Source: Rapana venosa (lineage: Eukaryota; Mollusca; Gastropoda; Neogastropoda; Muricidae). From it: 64,000 nucleotides of DNA. Shown piece after piece: positions 1 through 10,640 of the stretch; position 1 is the stretch's first letter; each line of letters begins with the position of its first letter. The notes under the pieces were generated by a model. The model was not told the DNA's origin. It ran no database searches and worked only from the letters and a program-made list of their open reading frames with translations. The stretch is taken from NCBI GenBank assembly GCA_028751875.1, contig CM054141.1, positions 38,797,139-38,861,138 of the forward strand. The letters run 5' to 3'. Both the position numbers and the translations under genes were made by a program.

Positions 1-435
1 CAGAGAGGGAGAGACAGAGAAGGAGAGACGTGTACATAAGCGGGGATTGTGACAGACAGAAACGCACAGATACAAACACGAGAGAAATTCAAAGAGAAAC
101 GTACACACAAGCTCCTTTTTTTCTGAGAAAGCAGTTCATTTTAACCACCCTTCTTTCCACACAGACTTTGTCAAAAGGCGTCTGGTTTCATGGACTGTTT
201 CCCTCATGCAGACGACAAGTCATTACAATTCTGTGTCAGGAGAGAATATATTAAAAAAATAAAACAACCAACAAAATTCGGCTCTGCAGACACTGATCTC
301 TACACACACTCTGAGACCAGCTGGAATAAAAATTAAAAAACAACACTACAAGATTACAAAGTGAGTTCACGTTGCTTTAAAGGTGTTATAGAGTCAGTCT
401 AGACACGGTCATAGTGATTTCAAAGGCAAGACAGC
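1..435. other. GA-rich edge and plain non-coding sequence
   Basis: The first 110 bases are an imperfect GA/ACA-rich stretch. The rest is plain AT-rich sequence with only short open frames and no recognisable domain. Nothing here supports a gene. Confidence 0.5.
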
Positions 436-446
436 CAGAGAGAGAA

Positions 447-516
<70 letters not shown>

Positions 517-551
517 GACAGAGACAGAGACAGAGGCAGAGACAGAGAGAG
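436..551. repeat. (GA)n then (GACAGA)n microsatellite
   Basis: Pure GA dinucleotides grade into GACA and GAGACA units at the 3' end. The 62-residue open frame across it reads RERERE and is not a gene. Confidence 0.95.
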
Positions 552-686
552 GGAATGTATTTACTAGTTTTGTTCCAATTTAGTGTTTCACATTGGAAGT
601 AAGTTGAGAGCCACTATTGAAACAAATCTCATCTGCAAGGCTGAATTAACAATCACATACGGCGTAGAATACATCCCCCCTCCCCT

Positions 687-741
687 CAAAAAAAAAAAAA
701 GAAAGAAAAAAAAAATAAAATAAAAGGGGGGGGGGGGGGGA
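687..741. repeat. A-tract followed by poly-G
   Basis: About 35 bases of A with single G or T interruptions pass directly into a run of 15 G. Abrupt A-to-G homopolymer junctions are also places where an assembly can be wrong. Confidence 0.85.
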
Positions 742-1038
742 AGATACACAAGGACCAAAGAACTCAATCGAACAAAACTACGCAAATAACCAAATAGCAG
801 AAACAAAAAACCCCACCGAATTAAGAAAGCATTTAACTTTATGAGAGATTAAAGGGGGGACAGAAGAACAGTTAGAAAGAATACGATAGACACTGCTTTA
901 AAAAATAATCAAAGATTTTAATCAACAGACAAATGACAAAGAAACAAGAAAAGAAAAAAAAGGCACCTGAAAAGTGTCTCACGATCAATGTACAAACATT
1001 TCCAATGCGTTTTTACACACATGCGCGCAAATGCAGGC

Positions 1039-1134
1039 ACCACACACACACACACACACATACACACACATACACACATACACACACACATACACACACA
1101 CATACACACACACACAAACCACGCACACACATGC
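1039..1134. repeat. (CA)n microsatellite
   Basis: CA dinucleotide repeat broken regularly by TA steps. It ends in a short alternating GC/AT segment. Confidence 0.95.
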
Positions 1135-1235
1135 GCGTGCGTGTGCCCAGAGAGAGAGGTTATTCACAGCTTGAGAAACAATTATTATGCTTTCATTTTT
1201 AAAAAAAGTTAAAGAGAGGAAAACACATTAGTCCT

Positions 1236-1303
1236 CCGGTGTCAACGCGCATGCGCATGTTCGCATGCGCGCGCGCGCGCGTTTGTGTGTGTGTGTGTGT
1301 GTG
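1236..1303. repeat. alternating purine-pyrimidine tract, (GCGCAT)/(CG)n/(TG)n
   Basis: Uninterrupted alternation of purine and pyrimidine, with about 9 CG steps followed by TG steps. This composition is the classical Z-DNA-prone type; no function can be read from it. Confidence 0.85.
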
Positions 1304-1540
1304 AAACATGATTTACATGTGTAAGAAGTACAAAAAGCTGTATTGAACCATGATACTCAAGTTCTACATTTTACAAGGGGGATTTTTTTTGTTTCTTTTT
1401 AACATATTTTTTGTTTATATTGATTTTTGTTGTTGTTACATTATACCAACAATCACGCCTTTTAAAAGTAGAAAAATAATCATATGAACAAGAATCCCGG
1501 TTTGTCATACGGTCTCACTGCACAAGAAAACATCATTATC

Positions 1541-1747
1541 ACTAGCTGTAGAATTCCTCTGAAGTCGGAGTATGCCTGCCTATGTGGCGAGGTACTTGAA
1601 AAGAGTCATACACGCAAACTTCTCACCCGGTGTACTTCCTATCTCACAGTGATTCCCAGGTGGAATGAGTGAGTCAGTGTGCATGTTCTGGGTGACCCCC
1701 AGGGTGTAAAGCTGGGGAACGCACAACAACAACAACTAGCTGTAGAA
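1541..1747 (+). mobile_element. S4 element, 5'-truncated copy with 13-bp target-site duplication
   Basis: The insert at 1554-1734 begins inside the S4 body (GAAGTCGGAGTATGCCTGCC) and ends in (CAA)n. It is flanked by the perfect 13-bp direct repeat ACTAGCTGTAGAA at 1541-1553 and 1735-1747. The repeat proves insertion by target-primed reverse transcription, and the missing 5' end is typical of such events. Compared with the full copy at 59247 only the last roughly 180 bases are present. The open frame at 1679-1957 runs out of this element and is not considered real. Confidence 0.85.
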
Positions 1748-2689
1748 GAGCTACTATTGTTTCTTTTAGCGATCGCAATCGCCATTTCTCACGCTGTCTA
1801 TCGAATCTTTGTCTTGACTAGCTTGGGTACAGATGGTTATAATCCACTCTTAACAAAATCTGAATGTGCTTTATGCGATGGCATTGGTCGCGTTAACAAT
1901 GTGCCATGTTTTAAATGGGGTTCAGCTTTAAGGAGGTACTTAAGTTCTGCAGACTAGGGACTGTGTACTGTTAGTTTCTAAGGGGCTGAATTCAAAAGAA
2001 AAGAATAAATTTGGTTTAGTTCAGTCCGGTGGATTCAAGGCTCCAGTGAGTTAGCCATTATTTTCTGGGAGTTGATTTGTCCGTTTTTATTGTGATCTTT
2101 TCTTTGAGTTAAGAAATTGTGATTTGCTGACATAACTTGTAATTATTTGACATGATTTGGTGTAGTGTATTGAACCTATCTAAGGAATGTAGGATACTCA
2201 AACAGCTATCCCACATACTCAAATTACTAAGGGTTTGCTGGTTGAATTGTTGTTGGGGGGGGGGGGGGGGATACCATAGTGCAGTCAAGATACTGATAAC
2301 ATTTTAATCAAAGTTTGCATACATGTTTTGATATGCCAATACATGAGAATACACCACAATTGAGTTGCGATTATTTTTTTAGTTTTTTTTTAGTAATTTT
2401 AGCCTGGAACAGACTCTGCCTGATAGCAGCATCTCTCTCCTTGTAATAAACAATCCAGAGATTTTTTTAAGCTAAGAACTCTCTTTCTGGACCTTTCACT
2501 TACGCGTTTTATATAGTTCTACCTTCAACTTAAAACAAGTTTCCAACACATTTATCCATTATATACGCACGAGCTAACTCAAAAGAGAACAAATCCTGAT
2601 CGGCGCTGAAACTGTCTCAGAGAAAATAGGGTAGCAAGGGGGTGGGGAGGAGAAGTGAAGGGAGAGAATCGTGATAGCTGAAGGCCTGG
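1748..2689. other. unique intergenic or intronic sequence
   Basis: AT-rich sequence with a run of about 15 G near 2256 and T-tracts near 2375-2392. No open frame, tRNA or known repeat was recognised. Confidence 0.5.
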
Positions 2690-2900
2690 TCTGTCAGAGG
2701 AGCTGGCTTTTACGAAGCCTTCATTATCGCCATACTTAATGAAATCATTCTGCTTCGCTGCCTGGCCATCAAAGCAGCGCTTGGCATGTCCTAACTGGCA
2801 CTCGTCTCAGCCAGGGTGGGACAGACGGCACTGATCTGTCTGTCCTTGATAGCAGAGCTGAGTCATGTCTCGCGGGGAGAGGCATCATACAAGCTGCTGT
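2690..2900 (+). repeat. dispersed repeat family E, diverged copy
   Basis: The core TTAATGAAATCATTCTGC, followed by a GCCTGGCCATC segment, aligns with the copies at 14386 and 18173. Outside the core the similarity is weak. The class of element is unknown. Confidence 0.45.
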
Positions 2901-3173
2901 TGTGCCAAAGCCATGTGCCTTTTGAAAATGGAATATAAAAAAGTAAAATCCCTAGTTTGTGTTAAGTAAGTATGACCATTCTATATTATTTTCAATAGCT
3001 GCTGCCCATCATGATGTTTGGTTTCGTGTATTTTAGATAGTGGACTTTGGTATTGGTTTTAAGCCATCCACAAACCACTTAAATATATGCCTTTTCCACA
3101 TCTGTTTTCATCAGGGAGATCACCTCTCTCCCTGTGCAAAAATAGTTTTATGGATTAACTTGTTGCTATATAA

Positions 3174-3181
3174 ATTCCATA

Positions 3182-3222
<41 letters not shown>
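3174..3222. repeat. (TTA)n microsatellite
   Basis: About 13 TTA units. The preceding TCCATACATTATTA also occurs inside the S4 copy at 59478, so this tract may be the remnant of an expanded S4 body. Confidence 0.85.
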
Positions 3223-3223
<1 letters not shown>

Positions 3224-3286
3224 TTGTTCCAGAATGTCGGGTAATCGTCGTCGTTGACATTAAAATTCTCTTCCCTAGCGAAATGA

Positions 3287-3880
3287 TTTTTCAATATATA
3301 CACAGAACAAGCAATGAGGAAGTCTAATAATAAAGACATAGATCTCAAGATAGGTGACAGAAACATAGCAAATCTGCTCTGCGCTGATGATACAGCATTA
3401 CTAGCTGATAACATTACCTACACAAAGAGAGTACTACACAAAGTACACGTAACAGGAAGAAGCCCTGGTGTCAAGCCCAATCCCCAGCAAGACAAAAGTG
3501 CTGCATGTTTTCTGAAGTAGCTTCCAGACAGAGCATGAAATAAATATTGGCAAAACAGCTGTAGAACATGTCAAAGACTCTCAATATCTCACCTCCCTCA
3601 AAACAGATGACGGAAAATGTACCAAGGACATAAACACAAGAGAATCATTCAGCCAAACAACATCTTGAAACATCACATCGTTCCTGACCAGCTGAAAATG
3701 AGCATAAGAAAACGCTTACTATGACCCGTCATGCTATATGGCTGTGAACCCTGGACACAAGGAAAAGACGACGAAAAATACATCGAAGAAATTTAGATGC
3801 GCTTACTTAGAAGACGCTCAGGTCAGTTGACAGATAAAAAACATCAAAATGATGCTGCAACACAATGGAACAAAAACATA
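3287..3880 (+). pseudogene. non-LTR retrotransposon reverse transcriptase, degraded fragment
   Basis: The frame read from 3287 contains the run FFNIYTEQAMR, then after about 17 residues IANLLCADDTALLAD. The paired aspartates fall at 3386-3391. This is the catalytic YADD block of reverse transcriptase, here with Cys for Tyr, preceded by the usual LFNIYTE block. After a stop at 3518-3520 the later reading continues with shifts: AVEHVKDSQYLTSL at about 3555-3600 and MLYGCEPWTQ at about 3730-3760 match the conserved C-terminal segments of animal LINE polymerases. The endonuclease domain and the 5' half of the polymerase are absent, and several stops and frameshifts interrupt the rest. It is an old, non-functional 5'-truncated copy. 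The clade cannot be fixed by eye; RTE-, CR1- or L1-like are all possible. Confidence 0.8.
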
Positions 3881-4171
3881 TTTACTTAATAATGAAATGA
3901 AATTAATTCTGCTGACATACGCTACGAAACCAAGACACAGGACTCGCAAAGACTGTCTTTCAGCAAACAAGCAAACAAATCAGAAAAAATGGCAAACGAG
4001 CTTCTCTCATTGCAGACATCACGCATTCTGTAACACCAAACCAATAACATAAGTCTAGCGAAGACAGAAAAATATGAAAATTTAATTATGCGTGTCATTA
4101 TGCGCGCTAAACACCGTACCACGTACGCAAAGATCATGTCAATGAGTAAATGAAAAGTAAAGGATCCAAAC

Positions 4172-4405
4172 TAAAGGTCGTAGGACGAGGCTCGAGACTT
4201 CATTCTCTTAGGCCAGCATGACGCGCCCATTCCTCCCTCGTACACCCGACCCTAAAGGCAGTACCATTTACAGCTGGGTAACTGGGGGAACGTACATGAA
4301 CCCAAGGGCGCAAATGTTCACCCATCCAACTGGTAACCACGCTCGACGCTGCTTAACTTGGCTGGGGGAAAGCGAGTGCTCCGACCACTGAGCTATCCCG
4401 TCCCC
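4172..4405 (-). mobile_element. S1 chimeric tRNA/5S SINE, shortened copy
   Basis: The reverse complement starts GGGGACGGGATAGCTCAG (tRNA-like A box). It continues with the 5S-like segment GTTAAGCAGCGTCGAGC and then TTGGATGGGTGAAC. The 3' part is shorter and more diverged than at 36535. No target-site duplication could be identified. Confidence 0.8.
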
Positions 4406-4846
4406 TATGAGTATGAGTATGAAATGAGTATACTGAAGAAAAAAGCTACTGCTGACGTAAAGAACTTTAGACGAGAAAATGATACTGTGAGGGGAAGAAA
4501 ATGGGATGGTGAAAGATGGCGTATGTGTTTAGTATTTGTCGTCTTGTATCATTACAGAAAACAAAATCATTATTTGATATAGGTGAAACTATCATCTAGG
4601 AAGATTGTTTGCTGTGATTTAATCTACTTGCTGCTCGAATTCATAAAATTATAGTATTATTAAATGTTTGTCATTAATTCTGCTTAAAACAAATCAAACG
4701 GTTCAGCTGCTTTGGTAGTAATGTTACACACACACATATATATGTATATATGTATATATATATGTATATATATAATTATACATATATATATATGTGTGTG
4801 TGTGTGTCTTTATATATCTATATCTATCTATATATATGGATAGAAG

Positions 4847-4877
<31 letters not shown>

Positions 4878-5461
4878 CAGATAGATAGATAGACCTGTGG
4901 AGAAGAAGACGGGCAGATAGAATGTTTCAATAACTGCTTGAAAATGCTTCCAAAGCGTCATTTCAACTTAAGACTATCATATAATAAAACTATTTAAAAA
5001 GCTAACTCAAAAGCTGGTATTTAACCTTTCCCATGGATTTCTTGTCAGTCTAGCAGGATAAGCAGATTGCCGGAGACAAATCAAGCTTATTGAATTGTGA
5101 GGGTGGATATAATTATGCTTGAAGTCCAGCAAATACACCGTTGAGCAAAAGTCAATCACTCAGAATGGTTGACCAACAGATCGATTCGTGACATGTACCT
5201 CCCTTGCACTTTCCAACAAAAATACTGAAAATGTAAATGAAGCAGAGAAAAAAAAATGCTGTCTCGTCATTGCTGAACTCATTTGTTCGCTGAGAGTAGT
5301 TGCAAGGGGGAATGCATTGTGGCTTAGCCATGTCATCTTCAGTATGGGGATTTACAAGGCAGTCCTGCTTATTGTTTTGATCAGATAAACAATGACAAAG
5401 GCTGTCAACAGCAGCATAGGGACACGTTTGGTTTGCAGTGGCAATGCATCCCCTCCTCATG
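4406..5461. other. non-coding sequence around a TA/GATA tract
   Basis: Apart from the microsatellite at 4729-4893 this is AT-rich sequence with short, unremarkable open frames. Nothing resembling a gene or mobile element was seen. Confidence 0.45.
4729..4893. repeat. compound (CA)(TA)(TATG)(GT)(TATC)(GATA)n microsatellite
   Basis: A series of short blocks: CA, TATG/TA, GT, TATC, then GATA. The TATC and GATA blocks are complementary to each other and could fold back. Confidence 0.9.
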
Positions 5462-5495
5462 CACACATACATACACACAGACACACAAAGGAACG

Positions 5496-5526
<31 letters not shown>

Positions 5527-5602
5527 CCACAACACACACACACACACAACACACACACACACAACACACACACACACACACACAACACACACACACACAA
5601 AC
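5462..5602. repeat. (CA)n microsatellite with CAA interruptions
   Basis: CA repeat with a short CGCGCG block and several AACAC interruptions at irregular spacing. Confidence 0.95.
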
Positions 5603-5649
5603 ACGGTCTTTCCCACCCGTCTTTTAGCAAAGCATGGTATTAAAGAGCA

Positions 5650-5890
5650 AAGACCTGTAGATCAAAGGCACTGAAAGAGCGATTTGGTCTAAAAATATTG
5701 TGTCTTTTGGGGAAATCACGCACTAGTCTAGACAGCCAATAACAAAGGACACAGCCTTCACAGCAAACGTGGATTCTTTGGCATTCTGTTTTATTTTCTG
5801 CTTCACTGCCAAGACGACCATGGGCAAGAGCCACTTTCTAAGTGATTCCTCCATTGTGGGATTGAGATGGAATGGAGGCCTGGAGAGTAA
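5650..5890 (-). repeat. T1 repeat unit, solitary inverted copy
   Basis: Its reverse complement matches the T1 units at 9000-10640. It carries the AGTGCCTTTGATCTAC anchor (inverted at 5657-5672), the GTCTAGACTAGTGCGTGATT segment, and the CTTGCCCATGGTCGTCTTGG segment next to it. It lies about 3.3 kb upstream of the array in opposite orientation and lacks the internal TG tract. The order of the two halves differs from that inside a single T1 unit, so it spans a unit junction. Confidence 0.85.
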
Positions 5891-6081
5891 GCTCCAAGTT
5901 GTCAGCAGATCCTCTGTCTCAGCGTCTGTCTGTGTGTCAGCATGTCTGTCTTTTTATTTGTGTTTTTTTGCAAGTCTGAAAATATATAATGTTTCTGCAA
6001 AGTAACATTACCATCTCAATCAAAATGGCCAAAAGCATTTATATTTTAGTAGCAAACTGTTTAAGACTTATATTACTGTAC

Positions 6082-6165
6082 ATGTTGGCCCCTGGAGAAG
6101 CTGAGGTCTCTGATGCCTCGCTTTCCCATGACCACATAGGTTATGGGACACATTTATCTTTACTT
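6082..6165 (+). mobile_element. S1 SINE, 3'-terminal fragment
   Basis: The sequence from TTGGCCCCTGGAGAAGCTGA through ATAGGTTATGGGACAC to a TTTATCTTTA tail matches the last 85 bases of the S1 copies at 36535 and 41532. The 5' two-thirds are missing. Confidence 0.8.
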
Positions 6166-6540
6166 TTTATCATCTCTCAATTGCTATGCAGCTTGTATAG
6201 GCAACAAGAATATCAACTATTCTTGAGAATGCACTTTACATTTCCAAGTTATGAAAAGTGTCTGGTTGTAAAGGCTGACAAGGGGTCATCCAAGAGCTTA
6301 TTAAAATCGAGTTAGGTCAGGCCAAAGGCATGGCTCTTTTTGAAATATGCCTGAAACACCGTTTATAAAACATACCACATTCTACTTTTATTCTTCTTAT
6401 TTAAGTCATTAATAAATTGTTTTCTAAAAAGATGGAGACCATGCAATTGGTTACCCATGCTTATTTGCCTCCACTATTATTTTTTAAAATTATATACATA
6501 CATACAAACACACACACACACACTATATAATATTTATATA

Positions 6541-6561
6541 TATTATATATATATATATATA

Positions 6562-6659
<98 letters not shown>

Positions 6660-6660
6660 T
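6541..6660. repeat. (TA)(TC)n(TA)n(GA)n self-complementary palindrome
   Basis: About 26 bases of TC and about 35 bases of TA are followed by about 26 bases of GA. The TC arm is the exact complement of the GA arm, and the central TA block is self-complementary. The whole tract can therefore fold into one long hairpin or cruciform. Confidence 0.9.
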
Positions 6661-7602
6661 ACATAATCATAACATTCATACAAACTGTTCAGGATGCTAT
6701 ATTGGAAAAGGATAGTTCCCTTCAGCAGTAGAATTATTGAACTGGTATTTAAGAAGTACTCATTTGACTTAATAATCAATGGTAATGTTCACTGCCAATG
6801 TTTTATGGGATTTAAACCAAGGCTAAGTCTAGCCAATCAATTTTAGAAAATAACGTATGACTACTATGTAACCTGCTTCATAGAAATGATCTAAGAAAAA
6901 ATAGTATTGCTCTCAAAATCATTGCAGCTTGTGTAAATTGGCCATGACTTCTACTGGGAAGGTCTCATGAAGAATAAAAACAAAAAGAGAAGACACAAAA
7001 TGTAACATGGTTAATTAAATACTGTATAATGTTCAGCAATGTGTGATGATTAGGTAGTTTTGTTTTATTGTCCAGCAAGAGATACATATTGATAAGAAGT
7101 GTTAACATGCATTCTCTGGGGTTTCATGAAAATTTATAACAGCTGGTGTAATATTCTGTCATGCATGGAACAGAATACTTTTCATGCATTATTCATGTCT
7201 AGTCTCCCCCCAAAAACCCCCCACAAAACAACAACAACAAAACAAAATAAAAAAGCAACAAAGACACCCAAACAAAAAAAAAAAAACCCAGCAAAATACG
7301 AAAGAAAAATAAAGCAAAAACAAAAGTGCGATCTATCATTAACTTCCCCTTTTCAAGTATGAACATACATGTGTAAATCATAATGAATGGACATTAAATA
7401 GATGAGGAAAAAAAGCAACACATCTCTAGTGAAGGGCAGTCAACTCCTAGCAATATCATTCCTGCTGAGAATAGTTAAGTCATTACTAGTACGAACAATG
7501 TCTATATCTGTCACTTAGGCTGTGCAGAAACCATCCTCATACATGACAGAAGAAATCAACAAGTATTAACGCATTTCAACAAGCCTTAAATACATTTTAA
7601 AA
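6661..7602. other. unique AT-rich sequence
   Basis: Contains an A/C-rich stretch at 7205-7320 read as a Lys/Thr-rich frame, which is compositional. No gene, tRNA or dispersed repeat recognised. Confidence 0.5.
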
Positions 7603-7880
7603 AGCCATAATCAAGTGGTCGTAGGGGAGCGAGGCATCAGAGATATCACTTTTCCAGGGTCCAGCATATTGAGAGTAGCACCCATCTCCTCTCCCTTGCT
7701 GCTTTACCTTCCCTGACCTTAAAGAGGGCAGGCACCCATTTACAAGTACGTGAGCTGGGGGACTGTACTGAAGCTGAGAAACGCAATCGATACTCATCCA
7801 CTCGGTTACCACGCTCTGTGCTGCTTAACATTGGCTTGGGGGAAAGCGAGTGCTCTGACCACTGAGTGTACCCCATTCCC
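7603..7880 (-). mobile_element. S1 chimeric tRNA/5S SINE, near full length
   Basis: Read on the minus strand from 7880, the order is: tRNA-like head with the A-box region slightly altered, CACTCGCTTTCCCCCAAGCC, a diverged 5S-like segment, TTTAGGGTC-type centre, and the GAGGTCTCTGATGCCTCG-type 3' end. The 5S-like C box is more degraded than in the 36535 copy, so this is probably an older insertion. Confidence 0.85.
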
Positions 7881-8519
7881 TTACATACATACTTTTGTAC
7901 AAACATCCAAACAAATCTCCCCTTTAGTTTCATGAATTACTTCGACTGGAAAGTCCACACAGTGCATGTGGAGTTGGACACTAACATTTCAGAGATCGAT
8001 ATGCCAGCCTTGGACAAGGCTTTCATCTCATAGAATAGTGAGCATTAGTATCGATTCTAAGCCTTCCAAGGCCTACATCAATACCTGCTCCACATCTTTA
8101 TTGGCCATTGAAACCATTCTACACCAATCTAAAAAAAGAAGAAGCAATTTTTATGACTGATTTTCAATTTCTTATTAAAGTCGTTGTCAGTGCCTCTGTC
8201 AATATTTCCTGTGAAAAAAAATGGATGCATTAAAACATTTATTGCTTGAATGAACAGTATAGACACGATCATTTGGAACTAAGAAGACCAAAAAAAAATC
8301 GTATATGTCGAAGTTAAGGAAGTAAGGAAGACGTAATGTTTAGTTACAGAGGTTTTTTTTTGTAGTTTCATATTCAGAAAATTGATCTTCGAAAGAGCTA
8401 AAAACTTCCATCATGGGAAGTAACTGACTGTTATACAGTTTGCTGCTAAAACTTTAACAGGTTTTCGATTTCTCTCTCAAAACGTTAAAGTAACATTAAG
8501 GGCTTTGTCACTTACATAA
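7881..8519. other. unique sequence
   Basis: No open frame above background and no repeat family recognised in this interval. Confidence 0.45.
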
Positions 8520-8529
8520 AAAGGGAAGG

Positions 8530-8801
8530 GGAGAGAGAAAGAAAGAGAAAGAGAAAGATAGACTTGTGTGTGTGCGCGCACGCGCATGTGTGTATGCGCG
8601 CGCACGCATATACGCATGTATGTATGTATGTATGTATGTATGTGTGTATGTATGTATGTATGTATGTATGTATGTATGTATGTATGTATGTATGTATGTG
8701 TCTGTCTGTCTATCTGTCTGTCTGTCTGTATGTATGCATGTATGTATACAGAGAAAGAAAGAGAAAGAAAGAAAGAAAGAAGACAGACAGACAGACAAGA
8801 C

Positions 8802-8861
<60 letters not shown>

Positions 8862-8872
8862 CACACACATAT
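8530..8872. repeat. compound microsatellite: GAAA, CG/TG, (TATG)n, (TCTG)n, (GAAA)n, (GACA)n, (GA)n
   Basis: At least six simple-repeat motifs follow one another with almost no intervening unique sequence. Open frames of over 100 codons run through it in all phases on both strands, which is the signature of tandem repetition and not of coding. Confidence 0.95.
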
Positions 8873-8916
8873 GTCTAACATCACTTAGTGTGAAAGATGT
8901 TAAACTAAAGAAGAAC

Positions 8917-8972
8917 ACGCACACAAACACAAACACACACACACACACGCACACACACACATACACACACAT
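8917..8972. repeat. (CA)n microsatellite
   Basis: Imperfect CA repeat immediately before the first T1 unit. Confidence 0.9.
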
Positions 8973-8999
8973 ACGCAGTGAAGTGGGAAAAAAATCCAG

Positions 9000-9302
9000 A
9001 TTGCCAAACAAACCACGCTGTCTAGACTAGTGCATGATTTCTCAAGAAGACTCAATATTTTAAGACCACATCTCTCTGTCAGTGCCTTTGATCTACTGTT
9101 TGCAGAACCTTTGCTGTGATGTTTTCCTGTACTGAAAGGCAGGTGAGAACTTCTCTTTCCTTCTGTCCCCAATCCTGATTTTTGTATTGTAGCCCAAGGC
9201 TGATGTACATTAAAGATTTGTTCCTGTTCAGTGTTGTTTCTGGGTTTTTTTAATCAGTATGTATCTTTATGTCTGTCTGTATGTCTGTTGTTTTTCTCTC
9301 TC

Positions 9303-9336
<34 letters not shown>

Positions 9337-10640
9337 TGTGCATGTGTGTGTGTGTGAAGATATTTTCCAGGCCTCTATTACATCTCAATCCCACCAATGG
9401 AGGAATGATTTAGAAAGCGGCTCTTGCCCATGGTCGTCTTGGCAGTGAAGCAGAACACGCCCCCCCCCCCCCCTCCGTCCCCCAGAATGCCCAACAATCC
9501 AGTTTGCTGTGAAGACATGTACTTTTTTATTGACTGTCTAGACTAGTGTGTGATTTCTCTCCCAAAAGACACAATATTTTTAGACCAAATCGTTCTTTCA
9601 GTGCCTTTGATCTACGGCTCAGTGAAGCTTTGCTTTGGTGTTTTCCTGTACTTGAAAGGCAGGTGAGAATGTCTCTCTCCTTCTGCCCCCAAGCCCGATT
9701 TTTGTATTGTAGCCCAAGGCTGATGTACATTAAAGATTTGTTCCTGTTTAGAGTTGTCTCTGTTTAAAAAAAAATCAGTATGTATCTGTCTGTCTGTATG
9801 TCTGTCTGTTGTTGTTTTTCTCTCTCAGTGTGTGTGTGTGTGTAAAGACATTTTCCAGGCCTCCATTACATCTTCATCCCATCAATGAAGGAATGATTTA
9901 GAAAGTGGCTCTTGCCCATGGTGTTTAAAACCCCAGATTGCCAAAGAAACCACGCTTGCTGTGAAGGTGTGTCCTTTGTTAGTCGCTGTCTAGACTAGTG
10001 CGTGATTTTCCACCAGAAGACACAGTATTATTAAACCAAATCACTCTTTCAGTGCCTTTTATCTGCAGGCCAGGGAACCTTTGCTTTGATGTTTTCCTGT
10101 ACTGAAAGGCAGGTGAGAATTTCTCTCTCCTGCCCAAAGCTGGATTTCTTTATTGTGGCCAAAGGCTGATGTATATTAAAGAATTGTTCATATTCAGTGT
10201 TGTCTCTGTTTTTTACTTTTATGTATCTTTCCTTCTGTTTGTCTGTCTGTTTGTCTGCCTGACTACCTGTGTCTCTGTCTAGGTCTTTGTCTGTTTCTCT
10301 CAGTGCGTGCGCGCGCACGCGCGTGTGTGTGTGAAGACATTTTCCTGGCCCCCATTACATCAATGATTTAGAAAACGGCTCTTGCTCATGATCGTCTTGG
10401 CAGTGAAGCGAAAAATAAAATGAAATGCCAAACAATCCACATTTGCTGTGAAGGCGTGCCCTTTGTTATTGGCTGTCTAGACAAGTGTGTGATCTTCTCA
10501 AAAAGACAATATTTTTAAACCAAATGACTCTTTCAGTGCCTTTGATCTACAGTTCATAGAACCTTTGCTTTGATGTCTTCCTGTACTGAAGGAAGGTGAG
10601 AATTGCTTTCTCTTGCCATTATGTGCCTACTCTAACATTG
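9000..10640 (+). repeat. T1 tandem array, four units of about 450-520 bp
   Basis: The anchor AGTGCCTTTGATCTAC or a near match occurs at 9081, 9600, 10051 and 10535, giving spacings of 519, 451 and 484. Each unit has, in order: GTCTAGACTAGTG, a CAATATTTTTA-type segment, the anchor, TGTTTTCCTGTACTGAAAGG, GCTGATGTACATTAAAGA, a TCTG tract, a TG tract (or GC/TG), TTTTCCAGGCC, and CTTGCCCATGG. The fourth unit is truncated after CTTCCTGTACTGAAGG. Length differences come from the microsatellites and small indels. No open frame is conserved among units. Confidence 0.9.

Noticed and set aside
5989..6315. 108-codon open frame
   Set aside because: Its middle is the S1 3' fragment at 6082-6165 and no domain is visible on either side.
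8564..9030. Overlapping 104-167-codon frames on both strands
   Set aside because: All are translations of TATG, TCTG, GACA and GA microsatellites.
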